Made by a program: the position numbers and the translations under genes. The notes beneath the pieces are model-generated. The model saw nothing but the letters and a program-made list of their open reading frames with translations, was not told the DNA's origin and ran no database searches. 64,000 nucleotides of DNA, taken from Arthrobacter sp. P2b. Lineage in GTDB: Bacteria > Actinomycetota > Actinomycetes > Actinomycetales > Micrococcaceae. Position 1 is the stretch's first letter. Every line of letters begins with the position of its first letter. This document shows, one piece after another, positions 49,891 to 58,293 of the stretch. Where the stretch lies: the NCBI RefSeq assembly GCF_900168295.1, contig NZ_FVZL01000008.1:1-64000 (forward strand). Reading direction: 5' to 3'.

Positions 49891-49950
49891 GGCCTGGTTC
49901 CTGGGCTTCCATGCAGCCCGGCGGCTGAAAGTCCGGCAACCAGGCATCCG

Positions 49951-51003
49951 TTAAAGCTTGACCTTCACAGTTTCCCATGCCTGCCGCACGGCGTCATGCT
50001 CTTTCGAATCGGATCCGAAGAGCTCTACGGCAGCAGAGGCTGTGGCCCGCGCGAAGACGCTGAAGGTTGCGGTTGTGGGCAAGGAGCCTCCCGTGAGGGT
50101 TTCGTACCAGATGAGGCCCGGGGCGTCCCAGGCGTTTCCGCCCAGCGAATTCGCCACGAGGTAGAAGGCGCGGTTGGGGATACCGGAGTTGATGTGGACC
50201 CCGCCGTTATCCGCACTGGTCCGGACGTAGGAGTCCATGGAGTCCGGCTGCGGATCCTTACCCAGCACATCGTCGTCGTAGGCAGTTCCCGGAGCCTTCA
50301 TGGAACGCAGAGCGTCCCCTTCAACCTCGGCGGTAAAAAGCCCTTCCCCGATGAGCCAGCTCGCTTCCGCCGAGGTCTGGTTCTTCACGTACTGCTCAAC
50401 GAGCGCGCCGAAGACGTCAGACATTGATTCATTCAGGGCCCCTGCCTGGTTCCGGTATGCGAGGGCCGCCGAATGCTGCGTCACACCATGGGCAAGCTCG
50501 TGGCCGATCACGCTGAGCGACGCGGTGAACCGCTCGAAGACCTCTCCGTCACCGTCGCCGAAGACCATCTGGGTTCCGTCCCAGAACGCGTTGTCATACA
50601 GCGCGCCAAAGTGCACGGTGGCGTCCAGGCGCAGCCCCCGGCCATCAATGGAGTTACGGCCGAAGACGTCGGCGTAAAGGCGGTGGGTATGCCCCAGCCC
50701 GTCGTAGGCTTCATCCGTTGCGGCGTCCCCAATTGCCGCTTCTCCCTCCTTGCGCACCAGCTTTCCAGGAAGGTTCTCCGAGCCGCCAGCATCGTAGATA
50801 GTGCGGTTGGCCGGGCCAGGCTTGGCCTGGCGGACACCCGAAGGAGCATCCGGCATGGCCTGGGTTCGTGATGCGTGGACCGACTCCACATGGCCCAGGG
50901 CTTCACGGGCAGCCCTCGCGGCAACAGAGAATTCCGGCGCATCCTGCCGGGCCAGCCGCCTCAGCAGGTAGGGCGGGACGATGGAACAGAATGGAACGTG
51001 CAT
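49951..51003 (-). CDS. Protealysin-like M4 metallopeptidase
   Basis: This 350-residue thermolysin-family zinc protease has a short N-terminal propeptide starting MHVPFCSIVPPYLLRRLA, the protealysin precursor motif with the PPY element and Cys. The catalytic domain has HELAH (zinc ligands and catalytic Glu) and the third ligand in NESMSDVFG, then a C-terminal domain with VHINSGIPNRAFYLVA. There is no signal peptide, as in protealysins. ATG 51003 has GAGGGGG upstream with good spacing. The emfourin-like inhibitor gene follows. Confidence 0.92.
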   Translation of the reverse strand: MHVPFCSIVPPYLLRRLARQDAPEFSVAARAAREALGHVESVHASRTQAMPDAPSGVRQAKPGPANRTIYDAGGSENLPGKLVRKEGEAAIGDAATDEAYDGLGHTHRLYADVFGRNSIDGRGLRLDATVHFGALYDNAFWDGTQMVFGDGDGEVFERFTASLSVIGHELAHGVTQHSAALAYRNQAGALNESMSDVFGALVEQYVKNQTSAEASWLIGEGLFTAEVEGDALRSMKAPGTAYDDDVLGKDPQPDSMDSYVRTSADNGGVHINSGIPNRAFYLVANSLGGNAWDAPGLIWYETLTGGSLPTTATFSVFARATASAAVELFGSDSKEHDAVRQAWETVKVKL

Positions 51004-51141
51004 GGCGTACCCCCTCAACTTGGTGAATTCAGACTACGAGGGGGCACCGACAATACGTGGCAGGCGCACGCTCCGATAGGGACTGTTCGCGTCCGGCCGT
51101 ATCAGCTGCCTGAGCACGACGCCGGCTCTCACCTTGATCAA

Positions 51142-51176
51142 AATGTCAGTGCCTCCGTAGAGGATGTTGGCATGGG
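51142..51176 (+). repeat. Direct repeat copy 1 spanning a start codon
   Basis: This 35-base unit starts AATGTCAGTGCCTCCGTAGA and ends with ATGGG. A second copy lies 132 bases downstream with three substitutions. It contains the preferred start codon of the DUF222/HNH gene (51172) and GAGG eight bases before it. Confidence 0.85.
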
Positions 51177-53286
51177 AAACGAAGCGGGCGCGGCGGCAGG
51201 CGGGGTGGGGCTGGTTTCTGCGCCGACCGCCGCTGCGGGCGGCGCCTCAGTGACGCCACTTCCGTCGGCTCTCAATGTCAGTGCCTCCGTAGATGATGTT
51301 TGTATGGGTCAGGGCGAGGTTGTATCGGCAGTGATGGAGGGCGTTTCTGCCTCCGTTGCTGCCATTGATGCGCTGTTCGTTGAGGATGCGTCGCTGCGCG
51401 GCGGTGCTACAGGCGCTGTGGCTGGCGACGGGGTTGATGTGCTGGAACGGCAGTACGAGATCCGGCTGAAACGGATGGGCCTCGTTTCCCGGTTGGAGGC
51501 GCAGGTCGCGGCGATTAAGGCGCGGGATGCCGCCGAGGCCCTTGAACTGCAGGAGGCGGTGATCCCGCCCACTGCTTCCCTGCAGGAGCGGGCTTTTGTT
51601 GAGATGTCCGTCGTGGAGGAGATCGGCGGTGTCCTGACCATCGGTTCGGGGGCCGCGGGGGCGTTCGTCCGTCAGTCCCGGCAGTTGTGTGCGCTGCCGC
51701 CGGCCATGGATGCGCTGGTTGCCGGGAACCTGTCGTGGCTGCACGCGCGGATCATCGCTGACGAGACCGAGGGCCTGGACCCGGCCGCTGGCGCCGCGCT
51801 GGTGGCGCATTTCTTCGATCCGGATGCGCCGAATCGGGCGCGCGGGGCCGCGCCCGGGGAACTGGTGCCGTCGCGGTTCCGGCACAAGGTGCGCACCTGG
51901 CGGGAGCGGCATCACCCCGAATCCCTCGAGAAGCGGCACGCCAAGAGCGTGGCCGACCGGCGGGTGGAGCACTGCCCGGACCGTAACGGGATGGCCTGGT
52001 TCTCCGCGTACCTGCCCGCCGACTCGGCGTCAGCGATCTGGAACAGCACCACCGCCATGGCACGCGGCCTTGAGGGGCCTCACGAAACCCGGACCCTGCC
52101 CCAGCGGCGTGCCGACGTCCTGGCCCACCGCCTCCTGACCCGCACCACCTTGGCTGGCGGGGACACGGCAGGCAGCGGTCAATTCCATACCAGCAGCAGC
52201 GGCCAACCCAGCACCGGCTGGCCGGTTCAGGTTGGCATTGATGAACAGCTCCCCGAGGCCTTCATCGGGCTCGCCACGCTCGTCGGCTCGGACGAAGCAG
52301 CCGCGCATCTGGGCATCCCGGAGAGCGACCACTACCCAACCGACGAGGACATCCCCGCGGACGGCACCCCCGTCGCCCAGGACGACAACGGCACCGACCA
52401 CAATCCGGGCAGTGACAATCCGCGCAGCAATAATCCGGGCAGTGACAATGCCGGCACCACAGCACCCGCCAGCCCCCTCGCCGGAAAAGTGCCCGCCCCT
52501 CGGACGGACGTGCTGATCACTGTCCCGGTGTTCGCGCTGCTCGGCCTCACCGACGAACCCGCCATCCTCGATGGCCACGGCCCCATCCCGGCGTCGATGG
52601 CCCGGAAACTCATCGCGGACGGTGCAACCTCTTTCTACCGGGTCCTGGTGGACCCGCGGGACGGGGCACCTTTGGAGATCGGCCGCACCAGCTACCGGCT
52701 CACCAAAGCAATGAAACAGGCACTCCGCCTTCGGGATGGCAGATGCACCTTCCCCGGCTGCAACAACCACAGCCTGGACAACGACACTGACCACCTCACC
52801 GCCTGGCAGCACGGCGGGGACACCGGAATCAGCAACCTGGCACAACTCTGCCCCAAACACCACCGGCTCAAGCACAACAGCGCCTGGACACCATCACCGG
52901 CCACCAAAGATCAACCGCCCGGCTGGACCTCGCCCACGGGCCGCACATATCAAAGCGAACACCCCGACTGGGAACCACCCCAGTGGCCTGAGTGGTTGGC
53001 TGACAGGCAGTCCGAGCCTTGCGTGCTGCCCGGGGACCGTTTGCACGAGTTGGTCGTGCTTGAGGACCTGGAGCTGCTTGAAGACCCGGGTTTGCCGGGT
53101 TGGCTTGAGCTGCCAGAGGATGTGGAGCCCCCAGGATGGTTTGAGCTGCCTGACGACTTGGTGCTGCTTGATCTGCCGGACGACCTGGACGTGCCTGAAG
53201 ACCCGGGGGTTCCGGACGTCAGGCTGCCACGGGACCCAGACCCCGACTGGCACCTCTCGTTGGCATTCGAGACGTGTGACGCCTAA
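51172..53286 (+). CDS. DUF222 domain / HNH endonuclease protein (13E12-repeat type)
   Basis: The 704-residue protein has an N-terminal DUF222 region (ERQYEIRLKRMGLVSRLEAQVAA, then SWLHARIIADE and FRHKVRTWRERHHP) and a C-terminal HNH domain (CTFPGCNNHSLDNDTDHLTAWQHGGDTGISNLAQLC region). Between them is a disordered linker with NPGSDN-like repeats, and an acidic Leu/Pro-rich tail of about 100 residues follows. Such genes occur in many copies in Arthrobacter and mycobacteria, with unknown role. The start at 51172 has GAGG upstream; a duplicated copy of the start region at 51304 gives an alternative 660-residue product. Confidence 0.87.
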   Translation: MGNEAGAAAGGVGLVSAPTAAAGGASVTPLPSALNVSASVDDVCMGQGEVVSAVMEGVSASVAAIDALFVEDASLRGGATGAVAGDGVDVLERQYEIRLKRMGLVSRLEAQVAAIKARDAAEALELQEAVIPPTASLQERAFVEMSVVEEIGGVLTIGSGAAGAFVRQSRQLCALPPAMDALVAGNLSWLHARIIADETEGLDPAAGAALVAHFFDPDAPNRARGAAPGELVPSRFRHKVRTWRERHHPESLEKRHAKSVADRRVEHCPDRNGMAWFSAYLPADSASAIWNSTTAMARGLEGPHETRTLPQRRADVLAHRLLTRTTLAGGDTAGSGQFHTSSSGQPSTGWPVQVGIDEQLPEAFIGLATLVGSDEAAAHLGIPESDHYPTDEDIPADGTPVAQDDNGTDHNPGSDNPRSNNPGSDNAGTTAPASPLAGKVPAPRTDVLITVPVFALLGLTDEPAILDGHGPIPASMARKLIADGATSFYRVLVDPRDGAPLEIGRTSYRLTKAMKQALRLRDGRCTFPGCNNHSLDNDTDHLTAWQHGGDTGISNLAQLCPKHHRLKHNSAWTPSPATKDQPPGWTSPTGRTYQSEHPDWEPPQWPEWLADRQSEPCVLPGDRLHELVVLEDLELLEDPGLPGWLELPEDVEPPGWFELPDDLVLLDLPDDLDVPEDPGVPDVRLPRDPDPDWHLSLAFETCDA
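51274..51308 (+). repeat. Direct repeat copy 2 spanning an alternative start codon
   Basis: This is the second copy of the 35-base unit, with the alternative ATG at 51304 in the same frame as 51172 (44 codons apart). It differs by three substitutions, two of which change the encoded residues and one of which weakens the ribosome binding site (GAGG to GATG). Confidence 0.85.
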
Positions 53287-53352
53287 CGGGCAGAACTGAG
53301 CCCAAGTCAGCTGGATAACGCAAAACCGTTGGGTTTAGCCAGGGGCAAAAGG

Positions 53353-53384
53353 AAAGCACCCCGGTCAACAGACCGGGGTGCTTT
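53353..53384. terminator. Bidirectional terminator between tRNA-Arg and the DUF222 gene
   Basis: AAAGCACCCCGGTC and GACCGGGGTGCTTT form a perfect 14-bp stem with an AACA loop. It lies directly downstream of the tRNA on the minus strand and 66 bases after the HNH gene on the plus strand. Confidence 0.92.
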
Positions 53385-53390
53385 ACGTGG

Positions 53391-53463
53391 TGCCCTCGAT
53401 AGGATTCGAACCTACGACCTTCTGCTCCGGAGGCAGACGCTCTATCCCCTGAGCTACGAGGGC
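53391..53463 (-). tRNA. tRNA-Arg (anticodon CCG)
   Basis: The minus strand reads GCCCTCGTAGCTCAGGGGA at the 5' end, with anticodon loop CTCCGGA (anticodon CCG at 53428-53430, decoding CGG), T-arm GGTTCGAATCC and acceptor CGAGGGC plus discriminator A. CCA is encoded directly afterwards (53388-53390). All four arms pair. A strong terminator follows. Confidence 0.97.
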
Positions 53464-53575
53464 AATCCGGGGTTCCTGCCGTTGCTGGCGGGACGTCCTA
53501 GAGCTTAGCAGTAAGGTGGCCCGCAAGCGAAAATTGGCGCGTCCCCGCCGGGCCTGGAGCCATATCCGGGGGTAA

Positions 53576-55117
53576 TCAGTAGCCGGAAAAAGAGTCCACA
53601 TGGACCCGGCGGGCGCCCGCTTTCCGTGCAGCACGGCGAAGCGAAGCCACACTGGCAGGCGAACCGGAGATGTAGACGTCCCGGACGGCGATGTCCGGCA
53701 CAAGCTGGCCAAGAGTCTCCCCGTCCAGTCGTCCGCCATGGCCCGAAACGGCGGCCATTCCAGCCGGTGGCTCTGAACCATCCGCGAGATGAACCAGGAC
53801 CCGGACGCCGGAGGCCCTTAGTTCGTCCGCGTAGGCCACCTCGTCGGCGCTCCTGGCTAAAAGAAGCATTACAGCGTCGCGCTCCCGCAACTGGCCGGAC
53901 GCCAGATGGGAGAGGAAGGGAGTGATGCCGATTCCGGCCGCGATGAGCAGGACAGGCTTGTTGGGGTCGGGCAGGATGAAATCGCCGCCCACGGACGTGG
54001 CGGCCAGCTCGTCGCCAGGCTTCAGGGCGAGGAGCACTTTTTTTGCGGCGGACAGCGGCTCGGCGGTCCGCACACCAAACTTCACAAGGCGTTCCGTAGG
54101 CGAACCAGTCAGGCTGAACACCCGGCGTCGTCCTTTCCCATCAGACTTCGCGTGCGGCAGGTCCAGCTCCATGTACTGGCCCGGAAGGAACCGCACGGCC
54201 CTGGCCGGCTCGAACGAGAACTCGGTGGTGCTGGGGGTCAGTTGGCGGCTGCCTGCAAACCGCAGCTTCACGCCCCCGCGCTGGCCCACCAGGAAAGCCA
54301 GAAGATTGCCCAGCAGCAGGGCTGCCTCGGGCGAGTTGGCAATAAAACCCAGGTTGTAGGGCACCGCAAACACCACACCCACCACGGCTGCCAGTGCCAG
54401 TTGCTGCCACCGGCGCGGCGGCAATGTCAGGGGCTCCGTGAGCATAAAACCTACAAAGAAGAGCAGCGGCCGCTGGGCCAGCGCCTGGTAAATGCCCATG
54501 CCCGCCGTCATCCCCGCGCGGAGAAGCTCCACGGTGATGATGGATGTGGCAACAATGGTAAATACCGTGGCCATCAGGAATTTCCGCGTCCGGTACAGGA
54601 CCAGGAGCACGCCCGGAACCAGCAGCCACAGCATTGCCGGAGTGGCCGCCCACCACGTGGCAATGTTCAGTCCCGTAAGGCCGGCAACAAAGGCGCCGGC
54701 GGCGGCAGGATTGAAGATGTGCCGGCCGCGCCAGGCAAGCGCATATTTCGACGCCGACGCCAGCACACACGCCAGCGCCACACCGGCCACGTCCAGAGCC
54801 TGAAACGAGGGCCAGAACAGGAAATAGAGCAGCAGCCCGGTGATCAGCGAGGACTCCGAATGCGGACGCACCCGGAAAAGCGCCGCCAGTACACGGTTGG
54901 AGGCGTATGTCAGGCCAAGGCAGAGCAGCAGGTGCGCCAGCATCTCGGGGATCCCGAACGTCAGCCAGCCGAGGACATCCAACAGCAGGCTGTAGGCGGC
55001 CAGGGCTGCGAGGACCAGCAGGATGAGCCGGTACATCGTGAACCGGCCAAGCATGGTGTCCAGGCGGCCTGCGACGGAGGGAGCCGGACCGGTCTTCGGC
55101 GTTTCAACAGGGCTCAT
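53576..55117 (-). CDS. RnfD/NqrB-like membrane domain fused to ferredoxin-NAD(P)+ reductase
   Basis: The 513-residue fusion has an N-terminal polytopic domain (about ten helices, residues 28-285) resembling the RnfD/NqrB family, with FNPAAAGAFVAG as its conserved core. A cytosolic FNR-type reductase (290-513) follows, with FAD motif RRRVFSLTGSP, NAD(P) motif AAGIGITPFLSHL and VYISGSP. No iron-sulfur domain is seen. It would move electrons from NAD(P)H across the membrane to a flavinylated partner. It overlaps apbE by ATGA and is the last gene of the unit. Confidence 0.86.
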   Translation of the reverse strand: MSPVETPKTGPAPSVAGRLDTMLGRFTMYRLILLVLAALAAYSLLLDVLGWLTFGIPEMLAHLLLCLGLTYASNRVLAALFRVRPHSESSLITGLLLYFLFWPSFQALDVAGVALACVLASASKYALAWRGRHIFNPAAAGAFVAGLTGLNIATWWAATPAMLWLLVPGVLLVLYRTRKFLMATVFTIVATSIITVELLRAGMTAGMGIYQALAQRPLLFFVGFMLTEPLTLPPRRWQQLALAAVVGVVFAVPYNLGFIANSPEAALLLGNLLAFLVGQRGGVKLRFAGSRQLTPSTTEFSFEPARAVRFLPGQYMELDLPHAKSDGKGRRRVFSLTGSPTERLVKFGVRTAEPLSAAKKVLLALKPGDELAATSVGGDFILPDPNKPVLLIAAGIGITPFLSHLASGQLRERDAVMLLLARSADEVAYADELRASGVRVLVHLADGSEPPAGMAAVSGHGGRLDGETLGQLVPDIAVRDVYISGSPASVASLRRAARKAGARRVHVDSFSGY

Positions 55118-55986
55118 GTGAACAGTGTCCCTTCAAATTCTTCCGAATAGGCGGCACTTCCATCGGAAAACACCGTCAGCCACGAGAACCGGAACGTCTC
55201 CTGGAGCTCTGACCCGGGTACGAAGAAGAGCGCCGTTGCCAGCGCGTCGGCCAGTACGGCAGTGTCCGCCATTGCCCAGGTGGCGACGGCGGTCCGGACG
55301 GGCTGTCCGGTCATCCCGTCCAGCACGTGGTGCAGTCCGTCGCCCCAGGCACGGCGGTTTGCCGCCGAAGCGCACAGCGAACGGCCGTCGAGTTGGACAA
55401 TCCCGATCGCCTGCTCAGGGTTGTACGGGTGTTCCAAACCCACCTGCATCGCCCCCGCGCCGTGCGCCAGAAGGTCCCCGCTGGCGTCGATGACATAAGA
55501 GTCGACGCCGTCAGCCGCCAATTCAGCAGCGAGCAGGTCCACCAGCAAGCCCTTGCCGGCAGCACCAATGTCCAGCACAACGGGAGCGTGGGCCGTGATG
55601 GCAGTCCTGGTCCAGTCCAGGACGGCGGCCCAGGCCGGCGCCGGCAAGGCGCTACCGGCAGGCCGAAGCGAATAGTCCGCGTCGTATCCCAGGCGTTCCA
55701 GGCTGGCTCCGATCAGCGGCGTCATGGCACCACCGGACAGCCGGTACAGCGTCCGGTAAAGCTCTCCGAGCTGGTCCGCTTCCGCAGGAAAGTCATAGCG
55801 GCCCGGTTCCCGGGCCATCGCGGTCACCAAGGAATCACTCCGGAAACGGGACCAGTCGGCGTCGAACTTTTCCACCCTGGCCAGGAGGCGTGCCCGCAGG
55901 GACGGTCCGAGCGGGAGCGGCGTTGAGATTTCCCAACGCGTGCCAATCCCGTCGAACACGAAATCCTGCCAGTTCCCGCCCGGCAC
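55114..55986 (-). CDS. apbE: FAD:protein FMN transferase (ApbE family)
   Basis: ApbE transfers FMN from FAD to Ser/Thr of target proteins. The 290-residue protein shows FDADWSRFRSDS, LDIGAAGKGLLVDLLA, the GDLLAHG element, and TAVATWAMADTAVLADALATALF, which carries the metal-site Asp. No signal peptide or lipobox is visible, so it may modify its target before export or act inside. It lies between the FMN-binding lipoprotein gene, its probable substrate, and the RnfD-FNR fusion. Confidence 0.9.
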   Translation of the reverse strand: MPGGNWQDFVFDGIGTRWEISTPLPLGPSLRARLLARVEKFDADWSRFRSDSLVTAMAREPGRYDFPAEADQLGELYRTLYRLSGGAMTPLIGASLERLGYDADYSLRPAGSALPAPAWAAVLDWTRTAITAHAPVVLDIGAAGKGLLVDLLAAELAADGVDSYVIDASGDLLAHGAGAMQVGLEHPYNPEQAIGIVQLDGRSLCASAANRRAWGDGLHHVLDGMTGQPVRTAVATWAMADTAVLADALATALFFVPGSELQETFRFSWLTVFSDGSAAYSEEFEGTLFT

Positions 55987-55989
55987 GGA

Positions 55990-56466
55990 TTACTGCGCCT
56001 CCGACTTGATCTGTTCCACTGCCTGGTTGAAGCCTCCGCTGGTAAGGGATGAACCGGCAACCTTGGCGACCTTGAGCTCGTCAATGCTCTTGCCCACCAC
56101 CTGGGAGGCGATACCGCCGGCAAACTCGCCCTGGAACTTGCGGGTGTTGGGGTTGGAGGGGTGCTGGGTGATCTGGACGTCCGTCACAGTGCCCGAAGCA
56201 AGAGTCAGCTGCACTCCCACGGTCTCGGTGCCATTGGGGGAAACGTAGTTCCCGTCGGCGCTGTAGGTTCCGTCCTTGTAGCTGGAGCCGCTGCCGGCCA
56301 GGGAAGACGCGGACGCCGACGGCGTGGCCGCCGCGGTTTCCGACGTGGCGCCGCCGGTGGACACGGGGACGCTTTCAGTAGCGGACGGCGCGCAGCCGGC
56401 CACGGTTCCGGCGAGGGACAGGCCGGCGATGCCGGCGTAAACACTCTTGCGGACTGACGGTCTCAT
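55990..56466 (-). CDS. FMN-binding domain lipoprotein (likely flavinylated)
   Basis: The 158-residue precursor has a lipobox (TVAGC), a Ser/Thr/Ala-rich spacer to about residue 62, and an FMN_bind domain (YKDGTYSADGNYVSPNGTETVGVQL). The segment VAGSSLTSGGFNQAV aligns with the NqrC/RnfG flavinylation motif GATxTS, with Ser at the position usually Thr. As the first gene of the unit it is the likely extracellular electron acceptor, flavinylated by ApbE. Confidence 0.88.
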   Translation of the reverse strand: MRPSVRKSVYAGIAGLSLAGTVAGCAPSATESVPVSTGGATSETAAATPSASASSLAGSGSSYKDGTYSADGNYVSPNGTETVGVQLTLASGTVTDVQITQHPSNPNTRKFQGEFAGGIASQVVGKSIDELKVAKVAGSSLTSGGFNQAVEQIKSEAQ

Positions 56467-56626
56467 AAAAAGGCTCTCATTTCGGTTAAGTGTTCGGGAC
56501 GGTGCTTACGCTGGAGTCAACGCTGAAACCAGCGTATTGGTTCAACTTGTAGCCGGCTTGTGGATTCCCTGTGGAATGCCTAGGTCGCCGGACCAGTCCC
56601 AATTCTTTGCTGTCAGCGGCCCCCGG

Positions 56627-56632
56627 TAGTCT
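56627..56632 (+). promoter_or_regulatory. -10 element, leaderless start of argS
   Basis: TAGTCT ends six bases before the GTG at 56639, which would make the mRNA start at the initiation codon. A short AGAGGGG lies between them, too close to act as a normal ribosome binding site. Confidence 0.5.
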
Positions 56633-56638
56633 AGAGGG

Positions 56639-58288
56639 GTGACTCCCGAAGAACTCTCCCTCGCCATATCCGCCTGCCTGAAAGACGCCGTCGCCACCGG
56701 TGACATTGCCCTTTCAACATCAGCTCTGCCTGATGAGGTACGCGTGGAGCGGCCCAAGAACCGGGACCACGGCGACTGGGCCACGAATATCGCGCTGCAG
56801 CTGGCCAAGCAGGCGGGCACCAACCCGCGCGAATTCGCAACCGTCCTGAGCACGCGGCTGAAGGCCATCGACGGCGTTGCCGGGGTGGAAATCGCCGGAC
56901 CCGGCTTCCTCAACATCACCGTTGACGCCGCCGCCGCCGGTGCCCTCGCCCGGATGATCGTCGAAGCGGGCACCCAGTACGGAACCAACTCCGCGCTCGC
57001 CGGCCACACCGTGAACATGGAATTCGTCTCCGCGAACCCCACCGGGCCCCTCCACATCGGGCACACCCGCTGGGCCGCCCTCGGCGACTCCATTGCCCGC
57101 GTGCTGCGCGCCTCCGGGGCAGATGTCACGGCTGAGTACTACATCAACGACGCCGGCTCCCAGATGAACGTCTTCGCCAACTCCGTCTACTCCCGTCTGC
57201 ACGGCCGCCCGGTACCGGAGGGTGGCTACCCGGGCCAGTACATCGCGGACCTGGGCCACGAAGTCCTCACCGAGCACCCGGACATCCGCGAACTCACCGA
57301 AGTTGCCGCGCTCCCGGTGATCCGCTCCGCCGCCTACAAGGCGCAGATGAAGGACATCAAGGCCACGCTTGCGGACTTCGGCGTCGAGTTCGACGTCTTC
57401 TTCTCCGAGCAGGAACTGCACGACGCCGGCGCGATCGAAAGTGCCGTTGCCCGCCTTCGCGAGCAGGGCCACGTGTTCGACGACGGCGGAGCCGTCTGGC
57501 TCCGGACCACGGACTTTGGGGACGACAAGGACCGAGTGATGATCCGCGCCAACGGCGAGCCCACCTATTTCGCCGCGGACGCTGCCTACTACCTGTCCAA
57601 AAAGGACCGCGGTTTCACCGAGAAGATCTACCTGCTTGGCGCCGACCACCATGGCTACATCAACCGGTTGAAGGCCATTGCCGCGTGTGCAGGGGACGAT
57701 CCCGAGAAGAACATTGAAGTGCTGATCGGCCAGCTGGTGTCCGTCAACGGTGCCAAACTGTCCAAGCGCGCCGGAAACATCATCGAGCTCAAGGACCTGA
57801 TCGACTGGCTGGGCAAGGACGCCGTCCGCTACTCCCTGGCCCGGTTCCCGGCCGACTCGCCGCTCACCCTTGATCCGGAGCTGCTCAAGAAGCACAGCAA
57901 CGAGAACCCTGTGTTCTATGTGCAGTACGCCCATGCCCGTTCGCGCGGTGCAGCCCGCAACGCCGTGGCCGCCGGAGTGGACCGTTCCGCCTTCGACGCG
58001 TCCCAGCTGGACCACGCCACGGAGAACGAGCTGCTCTCCCACCTGGGCAGCTACCCCTCGATCGTCGCCAAGGCTGCGGAGCTGCGCGAACCGCACCGCG
58101 TGGCCCGCCACCTCGAAGTCATCGCCGGCGCCTACCACCGCTGGTATGACGCCTGCCGCATCGCGCCCATGGGCGATGAAGAGGTGACCGACGTCAACCG
58201 CACCCGGCTGTGGCTCAACGATGCCACCAGCCAGGTACTCGCCAATGGCCTCGACCTGCTTGGCGTTTCGGCGCCGGAACGGATGTGA
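56639..58288 (+). CDS. argS: Arginyl-tRNA synthetase
   Basis: This class I synthetase charges tRNA-Arg. The 549-residue protein has the N-terminal Add1-type domain (about 1-120), the HIGH-type motif (NPTGPLHIGHTRWAALGD), the KMSKS-like motif KLSKRAGN, and a DALR anticodon-binding C-terminus. It begins with GTG. It heads the argS-lysA-hom-thrC-thrB series conserved in Micrococcaceae. Confidence 0.96.
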   Translation: MTPEELSLAISACLKDAVATGDIALSTSALPDEVRVERPKNRDHGDWATNIALQLAKQAGTNPREFATVLSTRLKAIDGVAGVEIAGPGFLNITVDAAAAGALARMIVEAGTQYGTNSALAGHTVNMEFVSANPTGPLHIGHTRWAALGDSIARVLRASGADVTAEYYINDAGSQMNVFANSVYSRLHGRPVPEGGYPGQYIADLGHEVLTEHPDIRELTEVAALPVIRSAAYKAQMKDIKATLADFGVEFDVFFSEQELHDAGAIESAVARLREQGHVFDDGGAVWLRTTDFGDDKDRVMIRANGEPTYFAADAAYYLSKKDRGFTEKIYLLGADHHGYINRLKAIAACAGDDPEKNIEVLIGQLVSVNGAKLSKRAGNIIELKDLIDWLGKDAVRYSLARFPADSPLTLDPELLKKHSNENPVFYVQYAHARSRGAARNAVAAGVDRSAFDASQLDHATENELLSHLGSYPSIVAKAAELREPHRVARHLEVIAGAYHRWYDACRIAPMGDEEVTDVNRTRLWLNDATSQVLANGLDLLGVSAPERM

Positions 58289-58293
58289 CGGCA

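Noticed and set aside
53391..53463. tRNA-Arg as an integration site for a mobile element
   Set aside because: No integrase, no repeated tRNA 3' end and no change in gene content was seen next to it.
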